Assembly (NCBI GenBank): GCA_012103505.1
Contig: WLWP01000001.1
Coordinates: 1,426,001 to 1,490,000, forward strand
Reading direction: 5' to 3'
Length of the DNA stretch: 64,000 nt
Origin: Pseudomonadales bacterium
Lineage (GTDB): Bacteria; Pseudomonadota; Gammaproteobacteria; Pseudomonadales; Azotimanducaceae
The position numbers were made by a program, and so were the translations under genes. Below, in pieces: positions 26,598 to 36,429 of this stretch. The notes below the pieces were generated by a model. It was not told the DNA's origin and did not search any database. It saw only the letters and a list, made by a program, of their open reading frames with translations. Numbering within the stretch: position 1 is the stretch's first letter; each line of letters begins with the position of its first letter.

Positions 26598-28208
26598 ATG
26601 ACTGTCATCACCTCAGAGTTAAACCCACGCTCGCAAGAATTCAGCGAGAACACGGAACACATGCAGCAACTTGTTGCAGATCTCCAGGCACAGTTCGAGC
26701 GCATCCGTGAAGGCGGTGGCGAACGCTATCAGGAACGCCACATAGCTCGTGGCAAGCTCCTTCCTCGTGATCGTATCGATGCATTGATTGATCCTGGTTC
26801 ACCTTTTCTCGAATTCTCGCAACTTGCTGCGTATGACATGTACGGCAAAGACAACGTGCCAGCTGCGGGGATCATTACTGGTATCGGTCGTGTGAACGGC
26901 ACTGAATGCGTCATCGTCGCAAACGACGCGACCGTGAAAGGTGGCACCTATTATCCTGTAACCGTCGAAAAGCACTTACGCGCTCAGAGTATTGCCCAGG
27001 AAAACCATCTCCCTTGCATCTACCTCGTCGACTCGGGCGGCGCCAACCTACCTAATCAGGACGAGGTTTTTCCAGGTAAGAACCACTTCGGACGGATCTT
27101 CTTCAATCAGGCCAACATGTCCTCAGAAAATATTCCCCAAATCGCAGTGGTGATGGGTTCCTGTACTGCGGGTGGCGCCTATGTACCGGCGATGGCGGAT
27201 GAATCCATCATAGTGAAGAACCAAGGCACGATTTTCCTCGGTGGGCCGCCGCTGGTGAAGATGGCCACCGGAGAAGAAGTGAGCGCAGAGGAATTAGGTG
27301 GCGCGGATGTGCACTCGAGGGAATCTGGAGTTACCGATCACTATGCACGCAATGACAACCACGCGTTGGAACTAGCCAGAAATGCCGTGAGTCGCCTGAA
27401 TCGAGTTAAACCCACCACTGTCGATTTAAGAGAAACCGTGGAACCACTTTATCCGACAAGCGACTTACTGGGCATCGTGCCAAAAAACGTCCGCAAACCC
27501 TATGACGTGAGAGAAGTTATTGCGCGCGTAGTAGATGGCTCAGCGTTCGATGAATTCAAAGCACTCTACGGCACAACTTTAGTCTGTGGTTTCGCACGTT
27601 TGTACGGCATGCCCATAGGGATCGTTGCAAACAACGGTGTCTTATTCAGTGAATCTGCTCAAAAAGGGGCCCATTTCATTGAGCTCTGCAGTCAACGCAA
27701 AATCCCACTGATCTTTCTACAAAACATCACAGGCTTCATGGTGGGCAAGCAATATGAGACAGGTGGGATCGCTAAGCATGGCGCAAAAATGGTAACGGCC
27801 GTCGCCTGTGCGAAGGTGCCGAAACTGACGCTGATTATCGGCAATTCATATGGTGCCGGAAATTACGGTATGTGTGGTCGTGCTTATGACCCCAATTTCT
27901 TGTTCATGTGGCCAAATGCGCGCATCTCAGTCATGGGAGGCGAACAAGCAGCAGGTGTCCTCGCTCAAGTGCGGCGCACGCAAATTGAGAATGGCCGCGA
28001 TGAATGGTCGGTAGAAGATGAACAAGCCTTCAAACAACCCATCATCGATGACTTTGAAGCTCAGGGTCACCCCTACTACGCGAGCGCGAGACTTTGGGAC
28101 GATGGTGTTATCGACCCAAAAGATACCCGACGGGTTCTCGGCCTTGCTCTCTCCGCAACGCTAAACAAGCCAATCGCTGACACGCGATTTGGCGTTTTCA
28201 GGATGTAG
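26598..28208 (+). CDS. liuB: methylcrotonyl-CoA carboxylase, carboxyltransferase subunit
   Basis: 536 residues, the usual length. It transfers CO2 from biotin to 3-methylcrotonyl-CoA, giving 3-methylglutaconyl-CoA. Recognisable segments: [26 protein letters not shown] at the start, [52 protein letters not shown], and the C-terminal [54 protein letters not shown], which is specific to methylcrotonyl-CoA rather than propionyl-CoA enzymes. Between liuA (3 bases) and liuD (4 bases). Confidence 0.96.
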   Translation: MTVITSELNPRSQEFSENTEHMQQLVADLQAQFERIREGGGERYQERHIARGKLLPRDRIDALIDPGSPFLEFSQLAAYDMYGKDNVPAAGIITGIGRVNGTECVIVANDATVKGGTYYPVTVEKHLRAQSIAQENHLPCIYLVDSGGANLPNQDEVFPGKNHFGRIFFNQANMSSENIPQIAVVMGSCTAGGAYVPAMADESIIVKNQGTIFLGGPPLVKMATGEEVSAEELGGADVHSRESGVTDHYARNDNHALELARNAVSRLNRVKPTTVDLRETVEPLYPTSDLLGIVPKNVRKPYDVREVIARVVDGSAFDEFKALYGTTLVCGFARLYGMPIGIVANNGVLFSESAQKGAHFIELCSQRKIPLIFLQNITGFMVGKQYETGGIAKHGAKMVTAVACAKVPKLTLIIGNSYGAGNYGMCGRAYDPNFLFMWPNARISVMGGEQAAGVLAQVRRTQIENGRDEWSVEDEQAFKQPIIDDFEAQGHPYYASARLWDDGVIDPKDTRRVLGLALSATLNKPIADTRFGVFRM

Positions 28209-28212
28209 ATTG

Positions 28213-30216
28213 ATGTTCAACAAAATCCTAGTCGCAAATCGAGGCGAAATCGCCTGCCGTGTTATCCGAACTGCACAAAAACTTGGCATCCGCTCTGTCG
28301 CTGTTTATTCGGACGCCGATGCGAACGCGCTACACGTACAAATGGCTGACGAAGCTGTCCATATAGGCGCATCAGCTCCGACAGAATCATATCTTGCGAT
28401 GGATAAGATTATCTCGGCAGCAAAGCGTACAAACGCCAACGCAATTCACCCGGGCTATGGATTCTTGTCTGAGAATTCAAGTTTCTGCCAGCTCTGTGCG
28501 GCGAATAACATAGTCTTTATCGGTCCACCTGTCGGTGCGATCGAGTCTATGGGTTCAAAATCGGCTGCTAAGCAAATTATGGAAAAAGCCGAAGTACCCC
28601 TGCTCCCGGGCTATCACGGTGCGGACCAAGACCCAACCCTACTATTGAACGCTGCCCAAGAAATTGGTTACCCCGTTCTGCTGAAAGCAGTCTCTGGTGG
28701 CGGGGGCAAGGGTATGCGGCAGATCAGTAGCGAGGATGAATTCGATGAAGGCTTAGCAGCAGCGAAACGCGAAGCGCTTTCAAGTTTTGGTGACGACGCC
28801 ATGCTCGTTGAAAAATACCTTCAGCAGCCTCGTCATGTCGAAGTACAAGTTTTCTGTGACAAACAAGGCAACGGCGTCTACCTATTCGAGCGAGACTGCT
28901 CCATCCAACGACGTCATCAAAAAATCATCGAGGAAGCACCTGCACCAAATCTATCGCAAACGCTGCGCGAGAAGATGGGGCAAGCAGCCCTCAGAGCGGC
29001 GTCGGCGGTGGATTACGTCGGCGCTGGTACGGTCGAGTTCCTACTAGATTCGTCTGGTGAATTTTTCTTCATGGAAATGAACACACGTTTACAGGTTGAA
29101 CATCCCGTTACCGAGATGATCACGGGCTTAGACTTAGTCGAGTGGCAGATTCGTGTCGCAAATGGCGAGCCATTGCCCTGTGATCAGGGCGCACTCGCTA
29201 TTCAAGGCCATGCATTCGAGGCAAGAGTATATGCCGAAGACCCTGACAACGAATTCTTACCTGCTGCCGGGAAGCTAGTTTGGTTAGAACAGCCAACGCA
29301 GACGCCTAACGTCCGCATTGACACCGGCGTCATCCGGGGAGACGAAGTGGGAGTCTTCTACGATCCTATGATCGCAAAGTTGATTGTATGGGACGAAAAC
29401 CGCGAGCGTGCGCTAGCTCGTTTGGCCCAAGCGTTGAACGAGTATCGAATCGTCGGTGTGACTACAAACGTTCCCTTTCTGCACCGTCTCGCAACAAACA
29501 CGGCGTTTGAAAAGGCTGAGCTCAGCACTGATTTCATATCCCAGCAGGCTGATACGTTATTTCAAAAGGCAGATCTTCAAGTCGGCAAGCTCATTCCAAT
29601 CGCGGGGTTGTACCTAACCCTCTCACAACAAAACCGCGCACTCGCAGAAGGTGTGCCTGTGCCATCACCATGGCACGCCCGAGACTACTGGCGGTTAAAC
29701 GCGTCATCGAGCTACACAGCTACGATAACGGCCGAGCAAGTGGAATACGAAGTCAAGGTAACAAGAGCTGAAGACTCAGTTTACGAGATCAGTTTTGGTG
29801 ACCACAGCTCCGCAGCGAACGGCACACTGGATGGTAATCGGTTGACAGCCACAATAGACGGGCACAAACAGGTTATAACCGCACTTCCGCATGGAACGGC
29901 GCCTAGTTCTACGATTTCTTTGTTTACTGAAGATGGCGCGTTCGAGTTCTCGTTGAAATTAGCCGAGTTAGGTGAAGATGCTCTGCATGATGATGGCGCT
30001 GGATTCAAGGCGCCTATGAATGGAACTTTAGTGGATATTCTGGTCGGTGTTGGTGAATCTGTTTCCGCAGGCGATACGCTAGTCATTATGGAAGCGATGA
30101 AGATGGAGCACCCAGTTAAGGCGCCAACCGATGGCATCGTTACGGAAATCTTTTTCACAAAAGGGGATTTGGTTGATGGCGGCGCTGAACTCCTAGCGTT
30201 TGAAGCGAACGGCTAA
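28213..30216 (+). CDS. liuD: methylcrotonyl-CoA carboxylase, biotin carboxylase/biotin carrier subunit
   Basis: 667 residues. N-terminal biotin carboxylase (FNKILVANRGEIACRVIRTAQKLGI, GGGGKGMR ATP-grasp loop, FFMEMNTRLQVEHPVTEMITGLDLVEWQ), a central linker/BT domain, and a C-terminal biotinyl domain with EAMKMEHPV in which the second Lys of the motif AMKM is biotinylated. Start ATG at 28213, 4 bases past liuB. The set liuR-A-B-D is complete for carboxylation, but liuC (methylglutaconyl-CoA hydratase) and liuE (HMG-CoA lyase), often in the same operon, are absent; a divergent gene follows. Confidence 0.96.
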   Translation: MFNKILVANRGEIACRVIRTAQKLGIRSVAVYSDADANALHVQMADEAVHIGASAPTESYLAMDKIISAAKRTNANAIHPGYGFLSENSSFCQLCAANNIVFIGPPVGAIESMGSKSAAKQIMEKAEVPLLPGYHGADQDPTLLLNAAQEIGYPVLLKAVSGGGGKGMRQISSEDEFDEGLAAAKREALSSFGDDAMLVEKYLQQPRHVEVQVFCDKQGNGVYLFERDCSIQRRHQKIIEEAPAPNLSQTLREKMGQAALRAASAVDYVGAGTVEFLLDSSGEFFFMEMNTRLQVEHPVTEMITGLDLVEWQIRVANGEPLPCDQGALAIQGHAFEARVYAEDPDNEFLPAAGKLVWLEQPTQTPNVRIDTGVIRGDEVGVFYDPMIAKLIVWDENRERALARLAQALNEYRIVGVTTNVPFLHRLATNTAFEKAELSTDFISQQADTLFQKADLQVGKLIPIAGLYLTLSQQNRALAEGVPVPSPWHARDYWRLNASSSYTATITAEQVEYEVKVTRAEDSVYEISFGDHSSAANGTLDGNRLTATIDGHKQVITALPHGTAPSSTISLFTEDGAFEFSLKLAELGEDALHDDGAGFKAPMNGTLVDILVGVGESVSAGDTLVIMEAMKMEHPVKAPTDGIVTEIFFTKGDLVDGGAELLAFEANG

Positions 30217-30239
30217 GCGGAGTGATTACCCCTAGACGC

Positions 30240-31127
30240 TTAGTGGTCGAAACTACTCGGCGACAGAGTCGTGTTGTCCTCTATGTTGTAGAAGGTCTCA
30301 AAGCCCGCCAATTCATCTAACTTGTTGTAGGTAGCAAAAAGTTCGCCCGCTGTCAGCGCTTGTTGCTCTCCGGCGAAAAAACGTCTGTACGTTTCTTGCA
30401 TATTGATGACGTGTGCAACTTGAGTCGTAAATGGATCGAAGACAAGCGAAACACCTCGAACCTGCCATTCGGTGGCACTCCGCCCAGAAAGAGGGGCGAA
30501 CGTGACCAAAGGAACATTGAGTGCTTCCCGAATTCGCCCCCACTCCTCATCTGTATCGGCCATGATCAATATCATGTCCGCTCCGGCGGTCTCGTAACGT
30601 ACACAACGTTCAAGGGCGCCATCGAGTGACTCGTTCTTTACTGCACCAGTCCTTGCGATGATTTGTGTTCCCGCCTCACGACGACTTGTTACGGCGACAT
30701 CGATCTTGGCTACCATCTCCTCACAAGACACTAAGTGCTCAATACCTCGGTGGTGACTCACCCGTTTTGGCGCGACCTGATCTTCGATCTCGATCGCTAC
30801 AGCCCCGGCAGATTCCAAGATCTGGACCGTACGAGCCATGTGTACCGCATCGCCAAAGCCTACCCCTGCGTCAACAATCACCTCCACACCACTGCGCGCT
30901 CGGATATGCCTCACGATGTCTGCTAATTCACTCAGTTCCAACATCGCTTCGCTTACTGCGTGTGCGTAGCCGAGCGCCCCACCGCTCACATATACCGCCT
31001 CAAAGCCAGCCTGTTCAGCAATTCGTGCCGACAAAGCATCTAGGCACAACGGTGCAAAAACCGTCTGGGTATCGTCTAGTTCCACTTCTGCTCTCCTCCT
31101 TTCTAAGCTAGGGCTAGAGGTTAACAA
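30240..31127 (-). CDS. isocitrate lyase/PEP mutase superfamily protein
   Basis: 295 residues with the TIM-barrel of 2-methylisocitrate lyase-like enzymes: FAPLCLDALSARIAEQAGFEAVYVSGGALGYA, IRARSGVEVIVDAGVGFGDAVHMARTVQILESAGAVAIEIEDQVAPKRVSHH, with the Mg-binding EDQ and the following motif. The KKCGH/KRCGH loop Cys of true (methyl)isocitrate lyases is replaced by KRVSHH, so lyase chemistry of that type is unlikely; oxaloacetate decarboxylase- or carboxyPEP-mutase-like activity is possible. Convergent with the liu operon, 23 bases from its end. Confidence 0.8.
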   Translation of the reverse strand: MLTSSPSLERRRAEVELDDTQTVFAPLCLDALSARIAEQAGFEAVYVSGGALGYAHAVSEAMLELSELADIVRHIRARSGVEVIVDAGVGFGDAVHMARTVQILESAGAVAIEIEDQVAPKRVSHHRGIEHLVSCEEMVAKIDVAVTSRREAGTQIIARTGAVKNESLDGALERCVRYETAGADMILIMADTDEEWGRIREALNVPLVTFAPLSGRSATEWQVRGVSLVFDPFTTQVAHVINMQETYRRFFAGEQQALTAGELFATYNKLDELAGFETFYNIEDNTTLSPSSFDH

Positions 31128-31208
31128 GATCCCTTCGTAAACACAGAACCTCTATACTTGGTTCCCTACCCCAATTCTGTTTCCAACAAACAAGGCAGAT
31201 ATTGCGCA

Positions 31209-31853
31209 ATGCCAACCTGGTTAAAGTGGGTAGCCATACTCACAATACTAGTGACGACGATCATCGTACCGCTCGTACTGTTTGAGTCTGAATCCAACGA
31301 AATCGTTAAAGAAGTTCTGGCATGGGCAGACAACGAACCAGCTACTACTGCAGCAGTCCTGATCGGCGCATTGGCCGCAGACGTTTTTCTGCCAGTTCCA
31401 AATGGCATTATCAATACGTTAGCTGGCTCGTTGTTCGGCTGGGTAGTCGGTGCGCTAATCATTTGGATCGGGCTCACAGCAGGTTGCGTCGTGGGCTACG
31501 GGGCTGGAAAGTTTGCTGGCATGCCCCTGGTCTCTCGCTTTGTGGGCAACGAGGATCTCTATGCAGCCCAGGAATTCGCGGCACGAAGTGGTGGTCCGAC
31601 TCTGGTCATCACCCGAGCTGTACCGATGTTTGGAGATCTATCGACGATCGCAGCAGGAATGACCGGCTATCCTTTCATTCGCTACATGCTTATCGTTAGC
31701 CTGGCGAACATAGGCGTGGCAGTCGTCTTTGCAGGCATCGGTAGCGCTGCGACCGAAACCGAGCTATTGGCTATACTGGGTGCGATCGTTCTACCGGGGC
31801 TGGCTTGGGTCGGATACCGCCTTTTCACACGATTGCAAAGGACCAATCCCTAG
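31209..31853 (+). CDS. VTT-domain (TVP38/DedA-like) membrane protein
   Basis: 214 residues from ATG 31209. Several membrane segments; the core reads GALAADVFLPVPNGIINTLAGSLFGWVVGALIIWIGLTAGCVVGYGAGKFAG and ends in TRAVPMFGDLSTIAAGMTGYPFIRYML, the Arg/Pro loop and Gly-rich re-entrant pattern of VTT proteins. These are lipid scramblase- or flippase-like proteins or uncharacterised inner-membrane proteins. Its stop overlaps by 4 bases the 3' end of the convergent transporter gene. Confidence 0.8.
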   Translation: MPTWLKWVAILTILVTTIIVPLVLFESESNEIVKEVLAWADNEPATTAAVLIGALAADVFLPVPNGIINTLAGSLFGWVVGALIIWIGLTAGCVVGYGAGKFAGMPLVSRFVGNEDLYAAQEFAARSGGPTLVITRAVPMFGDLSTIAAGMTGYPFIRYMLIVSLANIGVAVVFAGIGSAATETELLAILGAIVLPGLAWVGYRLFTRLQRTNP

Positions 31854-33178
31854 CCAGCGGCACGCGCCTCAAGTTCGGCTCTTAGGATTCGCTGACGATC
31901 TTTGTCTAGCGGAAACCGCCACATAATCGCTGCAACCGCCGTAAGTGCGAAAGTCGGAGTGGCAGCAACCACCATTCGCACACCAGTGATAGTGGCTTCG
32001 GTATTTTCCCCAGCAGGATCAAATCCTACCCAATCTAGGACAGGCAAAACCATACCGACTGCTAAAGCCGCACCGAGCTTTGCTGTTAAAGTCAGCATTG
32101 AGTAAAAGAGTGCTCCTCGTTCTCTACCTGTCCGCACGGCGTCTTCGTCCACAACGTCAGCCATGATCGAGCGTATCATCATGTCACGGGCGCCAATATT
32201 GATACCAATTAGTACAAACGTGGCAAAGACCAACCAGAAGTTACCTGCAGGGATGAAGAAATGGGTCAGGCTGGCAACACTCGATAAGAGAGCCCCTAGA
32301 CACAATGTCCTATGCTTTCCAATTCTGTAGCTGACTCGCACAAAAATCGGCGCTGCGACCAAACCTGCGACGCCAATAACGACAAGCATCAGACTCGCTG
32401 CCTGCGGTAATCCGAGCACGATGCCAATAAAGAAAAAATGCATCGTTCCGTTCACACCACCTTGAAACCCCAGCAAAAGATCGGTCAGCAACAATCGTCG
32501 CAACGGCAGATTAGAAACAAATGAGTTCACTGCCTCACGCCAAACGATGGGAGCCTGCACTTTACGAGTTGGCTCACCCACAGCAACTGAAGACATCAGG
32601 GCAAAAATCGGTAAGGAAATGAGAACAACGAGGCCGACGATGTTTGTCCGCTGTGTCATATCGACTTTGGCGGAAGACATATCTAGTAATGCTGGTAAAG
32701 CTGAGACCACCAATATGCCGAGCAATCCGAAAACTTGCAGCACGCCCATAATACGAGACCGCTCGTCATAGTCATCTGACAACTCGCCCGCCCAGGCCGT
32801 GTGCGAGATTGTGAACGCCGTCCATCCTGCGTACAGGAGAAGCATCGAAAGAAACAACGAGGTCGCAGTTGGCGATTCTCCTGGAAAGAATGCGAAGTAA
32901 ACGCCTGCCGCGAGAAATGGTACTGCCACCAACAAGGCTGGTCGGCGGCGACCCCATGGCGAGCTGATTTTATCCCCTAGCCATCCAAACACTGGGTCCG
33001 TCACAACATCGAAAATTCGCGTCGCCATAAACACTGCGCCGACGACCGTTAGGCTCAGACCTAGTTCTGCGTAAAGCGGCGGTAGAAAGATTAGGATCGG
33101 TAAGCCCAGCGCTGCAACACTGAAGGCCGGTGATCCGAAGAGCGTTAGCCGAAATAAAGGGATCCGGGTATTGCGCAA
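31850..33178 (-). CDS. MFS transporter of the glycoside-pentoside-hexuronide (GPH) type
   Basis: 442 residues, twelve predicted membrane segments. GPH-type features: the N-terminal helix pair with GLPILIFLPPLYAELGLSLTVVGAVFMATRIFDVVTDPVFGWLGDKISSPWGRRRPALLVAVP (the DP.GWL.D..  ..WGRRRP loop) and the mid-protein GIAGLVAAPIFVRVSYRIGKHRT-type loop. Family members symport sugars or other organic solutes with cations. Shares a strand with the phytanoyl-CoA dioxygenase upstream (1 base apart), suggesting uptake of the compound that enzyme attacks (inference). Confidence 0.9.
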   Translation of the reverse strand: MRNTRIPLFRLTLFGSPAFSVAALGLPILIFLPPLYAELGLSLTVVGAVFMATRIFDVVTDPVFGWLGDKISSPWGRRRPALLVAVPFLAAGVYFAFFPGESPTATSLFLSMLLLYAGWTAFTISHTAWAGELSDDYDERSRIMGVLQVFGLLGILVVSALPALLDMSSAKVDMTQRTNIVGLVVLISLPIFALMSSVAVGEPTRKVQAPIVWREAVNSFVSNLPLRRLLLTDLLLGFQGGVNGTMHFFFIGIVLGLPQAASLMLVVIGVAGLVAAPIFVRVSYRIGKHRTLCLGALLSSVASLTHFFIPAGNFWLVFATFVLIGINIGARDMMIRSIMADVVDEDAVRTGRERGALFYSMLTLTAKLGAALAVGMVLPVLDWVGFDPAGENTEATITGVRMVVAATPTFALTAVAAIMWRFPLDKDRQRILRAELEARAAG

Positions 33179-33179
33179 A

Positions 33180-34250
33180 CTAAGGCTTTATTGGAACGGA
33201 CGCGCTCATAGCAGCAGCGCGGTTACGTTCTTGCCACCGTGCCATTTTCGACGCACAGGGTGCAATCGGTGCACGAATTCGCACTGCTACCTCCGATGGA
33301 ATTTTTTCTGGCAGTACCTGCGGATACACCGGACCGGTTACTTTGTCGCCGTTCGATAGGCTTTCATCGTAACAATCGAACGGCGCCATGCTCGTCTGCT
33401 CCCCATACTTAGCATCATCCAAGACAACATCATCACCGAGATACCGCAGTGCTAACCCTCGACGGGCACGCTCGGAGAGATTGGGTGGCGCGCCGTGCAG
33501 GATCTTGGCATCAAATATCAGAATGTCCCCTGCTTGCATATTAAAGGAGATGGCTGACAAGCTTCCGCCTGTTTCGCCGGTGGTCGCGGAGTTAATTTTA
33601 GGGATTGGCGCCAGGGTATCGGAACCGAAAGGAAGACGTCCTTTACTGCCAACACCCATCGCTTGGTAACGATCTTCAAACTCACTGCTGCCAGGTACAA
33701 ACTCGAGTCCACCATTGCGTAAGTTTGTCGGATCTAGCGCTATCCAGATGCTGACAATTTGTTCCCCAACAACTGGCCAGAACGTAATGTCGTGATGCCA
33801 CGGTGTGTTACCAGGATGTCCTCTCTCATCCTGGTCGGTGGCCTCTCCGTCCCGGTCTGCATTCGGGTGTTTCACAAACATCTGATCGTAGAAAAATCGA
33901 ATTGGCTTACCAACGTCACGTGGCTCGGTGCCGGTTTCGGGTCCTTCTGCGATTTTGCTGAGAACTTGTTGCGCGAGATGGGCGAGCGGACAATTCATGA
34001 TGATTCCATGCATACCGTCGTCCGTGTGCCACGCATTGGCTTTCATACTCTGCAAACCACCAACGTCAGTTTGCGCATCAACCACGGCACCTATTCGCTC
34101 AAGCCAATCTGACGACAAAACGCCAGATACATGGATAACGCGATCTGCCATAAAACTGGCTACTTCCGAGGCCGTCAACAACCGCTGTGGCAACTCGGTT
34201 GGCGCCATCACATCAATGGGTGCTACACCTTTGGAGCGTTCGATTTTCAT
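33180..34250 (-). CDS. phytanoyl-CoA dioxygenase (PhyH) family protein
   Basis: 356 residues. Double-stranded beta-helix Fe(II)/2-oxoglutarate fold: metal-binding H-x-D at His152-His153-Asp154 in WHHDITFWP, the distal His252 in KILHGAPPN and an Arg about twelve residues later for 2-oxoglutarate. FDAKILHGAPPNLSERARRGLALRYLGDD is the usual C-terminal motif. Hydroxylates an organic substrate with O2 and 2-oxoglutarate; substrate unknown. Immediately upstream of the GPH transporter in the same direction. An AT-rich promoter region precedes the ATG. Confidence 0.9.
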   Translation of the reverse strand: MKIERSKGVAPIDVMAPTELPQRLLTASEVASFMADRVIHVSGVLSSDWLERIGAVVDAQTDVGGLQSMKANAWHTDDGMHGIIMNCPLAHLAQQVLSKIAEGPETGTEPRDVGKPIRFFYDQMFVKHPNADRDGEATDQDERGHPGNTPWHHDITFWPVVGEQIVSIWIALDPTNLRNGGLEFVPGSSEFEDRYQAMGVGSKGRLPFGSDTLAPIPKINSATTGETGGSLSAISFNMQAGDILIFDAKILHGAPPNLSERARRGLALRYLGDDVVLDDAKYGEQTSMAPFDCYDESLSNGDKVTGPVYPQVLPEKIPSEVAVRIRAPIAPCASKMARWQERNRAAAMSASVPIKP

Positions 34251-34310
34251 GATTTATAATACTTATTTAACAATTAGTTATGCCATATTTACAGAATTTA
34301 AGTCACTATT

Positions 34311-34688
34311 CTAAAACATCGTATTGTCATTCTTAGACGTCTGCGGGACGACCTGTAATACGTCCCAGTGTTCAACTACTTTGCCGTCGTCGTCAAAGCG
34401 AAAAATATCAATACCTGCGTAATGAAGGTCTCCAGGCCATTCCTGATGACAATGAAGCACCACGTGCCTGCCTTCCGCGAAAACTCGCTTGAAAGTAACT
34501 TTCTTACCCGGGTATTCCAGCGCCATTCGCTCGAAGTATTCAATGAACGCATCTTTACCATCGGCTACTTCAGGATTGTGTTGGGTGTAGTGCGCGCCAG
34601 CGTAAAGCGAAATTGCTTCGCGCGGTTTGCACTCATTGAACATCAGCTCATAAAACGCCTGAGCGGTCCGTTTATTGGCTTCACTCAT
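34311..34688 (-). CDS. SnoaL-like (NTF2-fold) protein
   Basis: 125 residues. SnoaL pattern: [104 protein letters not shown]. The [15 protein letters not shown] and VEHWDVLQ pieces are the catalytic-pocket segments of predicted SnoaL-type polyketide cyclase-like proteins, which are widespread in bacteria outside polyketide synthesis. It lies upstream of PhyH and downstream of the Ddn-like gene on the same strand. Confidence 0.85.
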   Translation of the reverse strand: MSEANKRTAQAFYELMFNECKPREAISLYAGAHYTQHNPEVADGKDAFIEYFERMALEYPGKKVTFKRVFAEGRHVVLHCHQEWPGDLHYAGIDIFRFDDDGKVVEHWDVLQVVPQTSKNDNTMF

Positions 34689-34721
34689 TCGGCGGTTCGC
34701 AATCCCGCCAGGTTCATTAAG

Positions 34722-35138
34722 CTAACGCGCATCAAGTCGCATAAACTCACGAGGTGGAAAGCCCATCAGAAAACGAGCAACGAACGGCAGTTCGTTGTCC
34801 GCGAGTACACGATCGTGATCTGCGCCGCTGACAAGCACCGTCGTGTAATCACCACTCTCCGCAGAATGGGCACCACCAAATTCTATGTGAACATCCGGAT
34901 TCTCTTTAACTTGACTAAACCACGCCCGTGGCCAGTGATTGGCGGCTAGGTAAAGCTCACCTTGGCTTTCAAATAGCGACAGCACACGTTCGGTCTTACT
35001 GCCGTCATCTTCGGTAAGTGTGATCACCAAATTTTCCTCGCCACGCGGTTGGTAGTAACCAAGAAGGCTCTCAAACACGACCACTAAGCCAACGTAAAGC
35101 GCTAATACGATGACCAAAATTTTGACCGGTAGATTCAT
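34722..35138 (-). CDS. membrane-anchored nitroreductase/deazaflavin-dependent reductase (Ddn-like)
   Basis: 138 residues. An N-terminal membrane helix (VKILVIVLALYVGLVVVFESLLG) precedes a split-barrel domain with VLSLFESQGELYLAANHWPRAWFSQVKENPDVHIEFGG, the motif of F420H2-dependent quinone/nitro-reductases. Actinobacterial homologues use F420; gammaproteobacterial members may use it or FMN. Anchoring near the inner membrane suits quinone reduction. Downstream of it on the same strand are an NTF2-like gene, PhyH and the GPH transporter. Confidence 0.82.
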   Translation of the reverse strand: MNLPVKILVIVLALYVGLVVVFESLLGYYQPRGEENLVITLTEDDGSKTERVLSLFESQGELYLAANHWPRAWFSQVKENPDVHIEFGGAHSAESGDYTTVLVSGADHDRVLADNELPFVARFLMGFPPREFMRLDAR

Positions 35139-35342
35139 GATGGATTCCTCAAATCGAATGTTCGAATCGGATGCGTGACTGTATATTAGTCATGCTTCGC
35201 CGCATCAACAACGCTTGCCGTACGTCGTATTACGACGGCTTCCAATTCTGGTTCGCCATACCCGATAGTGACCAATTCCATCCAATCTTGCATTTAATCC
35301 TCTGCTGGATAGTCTTGTCCGTTTTTCGAAGAACATGCGCCT

Positions 35343-36422
35343 ATGAATTCATTACTCGCTCCGTTAACTTTTCGACGCGGCCCCGCAATGAAAAACCGCT
35401 TCATGCTAGCTCCACTCACAAATACTCAGAGTCATGAAGATGGCATCCTGTCTGACGATGAATTTAACTGGCTGACAATGCGGGCCCAAGGCGGGTTTGG
35501 GCTGACCATGACCTGTGCAGCTCACGTTCAAGAAGTTGGCAAAGGTTTCCCCGGTCAGCTCGGCGTCTGGGCCGATGACCATATCCCCGGACTCACGAGG
35601 CTCGCACAGGAAATAAGGGGCCACAATAGCCTATCAATTGTGCAACTCCATCATGCAGGTATGCGCTCGCCAGCCGAGATTATTGGTACACAGCCCCTCT
35701 GCCCTTCAGACGATAGTAAATCTGGAGCACGGGGACTCAGCCACGCAGAAGTTGAGAGATTAATCGAAGATTTCATTGCAGCAGCAAAACGCGCTGAGCT
35801 TGCAGGCTATGACGGCGTCGAGCTACATGGCGCTCACGGCTATATTCTCTGCCAGTTCTTTAGTGCGGAAACAAATAAACGCACCGACGAATTTGGCGGA
35901 TCATTGGCAAATAGGTATCGGATCCTGTTTCAAATCATCGATGGCGTCCGAGCACAGTGCCGTGACGATTTCATGATTGGCGTTCGGCTTTCACCTGAAC
36001 GCTTTGGGCTAGACCTGAGCGAAGTGGTCACGATCGCTGAACAACTCATGACTAGTGGTCAAATTGAATTCCTAGACATGTCGCTATGGGACTCCTTCAA
36101 AGAGCCGGAAGACCCACAATACAAAGGTCGCGAACTCATTGACTATTTTACTGCGCTCACACGCGGTGACACTCGGCTGGGTGTTGCAGGCAACATCCGC
36201 TCTGCTCGGGATGCCGAAGCGATAATGGACCGAGGCATCGACTGGTTAATGCTTGGACGGGCGGCCATGTGGCAACATGACTTTCCCGACCTCTATGCCA
36301 AGGACAAAGAATTCGAGAGCGTCGAGCTCCCTGTTACGCGCGCCTATCTACTTTCTCAGGGGCTCTCTAACCGGTTTATAGACTATGTGAAGCAAGGCTG
36401 GCCGAAGTACGTCGAAGATTAA
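35343..36422 (+). CDS. NADH:flavin oxidoreductase / Old Yellow Enzyme
   Basis: 359 residues. FMN-binding TIM barrel with SIVQLHHAGMRSP near the start, the substrate-side pair in VELHGAHGYILCQFFSAETNKRTDEFGGSLANRYRI, and the C-terminal GVAGNIRSARDAEAIMDRGIDWLMLGRAAMWQHDFP phosphate-binding loop. Reduces activated C=C bonds; no iron-sulfur or second flavin domain is attached, so it is the single-domain OYE type. Convergent with the following ferric reductase-like gene. Confidence 0.93.
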   Translation: MNSLLAPLTFRRGPAMKNRFMLAPLTNTQSHEDGILSDDEFNWLTMRAQGGFGLTMTCAAHVQEVGKGFPGQLGVWADDHIPGLTRLAQEIRGHNSLSIVQLHHAGMRSPAEIIGTQPLCPSDDSKSGARGLSHAEVERLIEDFIAAAKRAELAGYDGVELHGAHGYILCQFFSAETNKRTDEFGGSLANRYRILFQIIDGVRAQCRDDFMIGVRLSPERFGLDLSEVVTIAEQLMTSGQIEFLDMSLWDSFKEPEDPQYKGRELIDYFTALTRGDTRLGVAGNIRSARDAEAIMDRGIDWLMLGRAAMWQHDFPDLYAKDKEFESVELPVTRAYLLSQGLSNRFIDYVKQGWPKYVED

Positions 36423-36429
36423 CTCGGTA

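Noticed and set aside
34368..34949. 193-residue plus-strand frame
   Set aside because: Antisense to the NTF2-like and Ddn-like genes, both of which are recognised.
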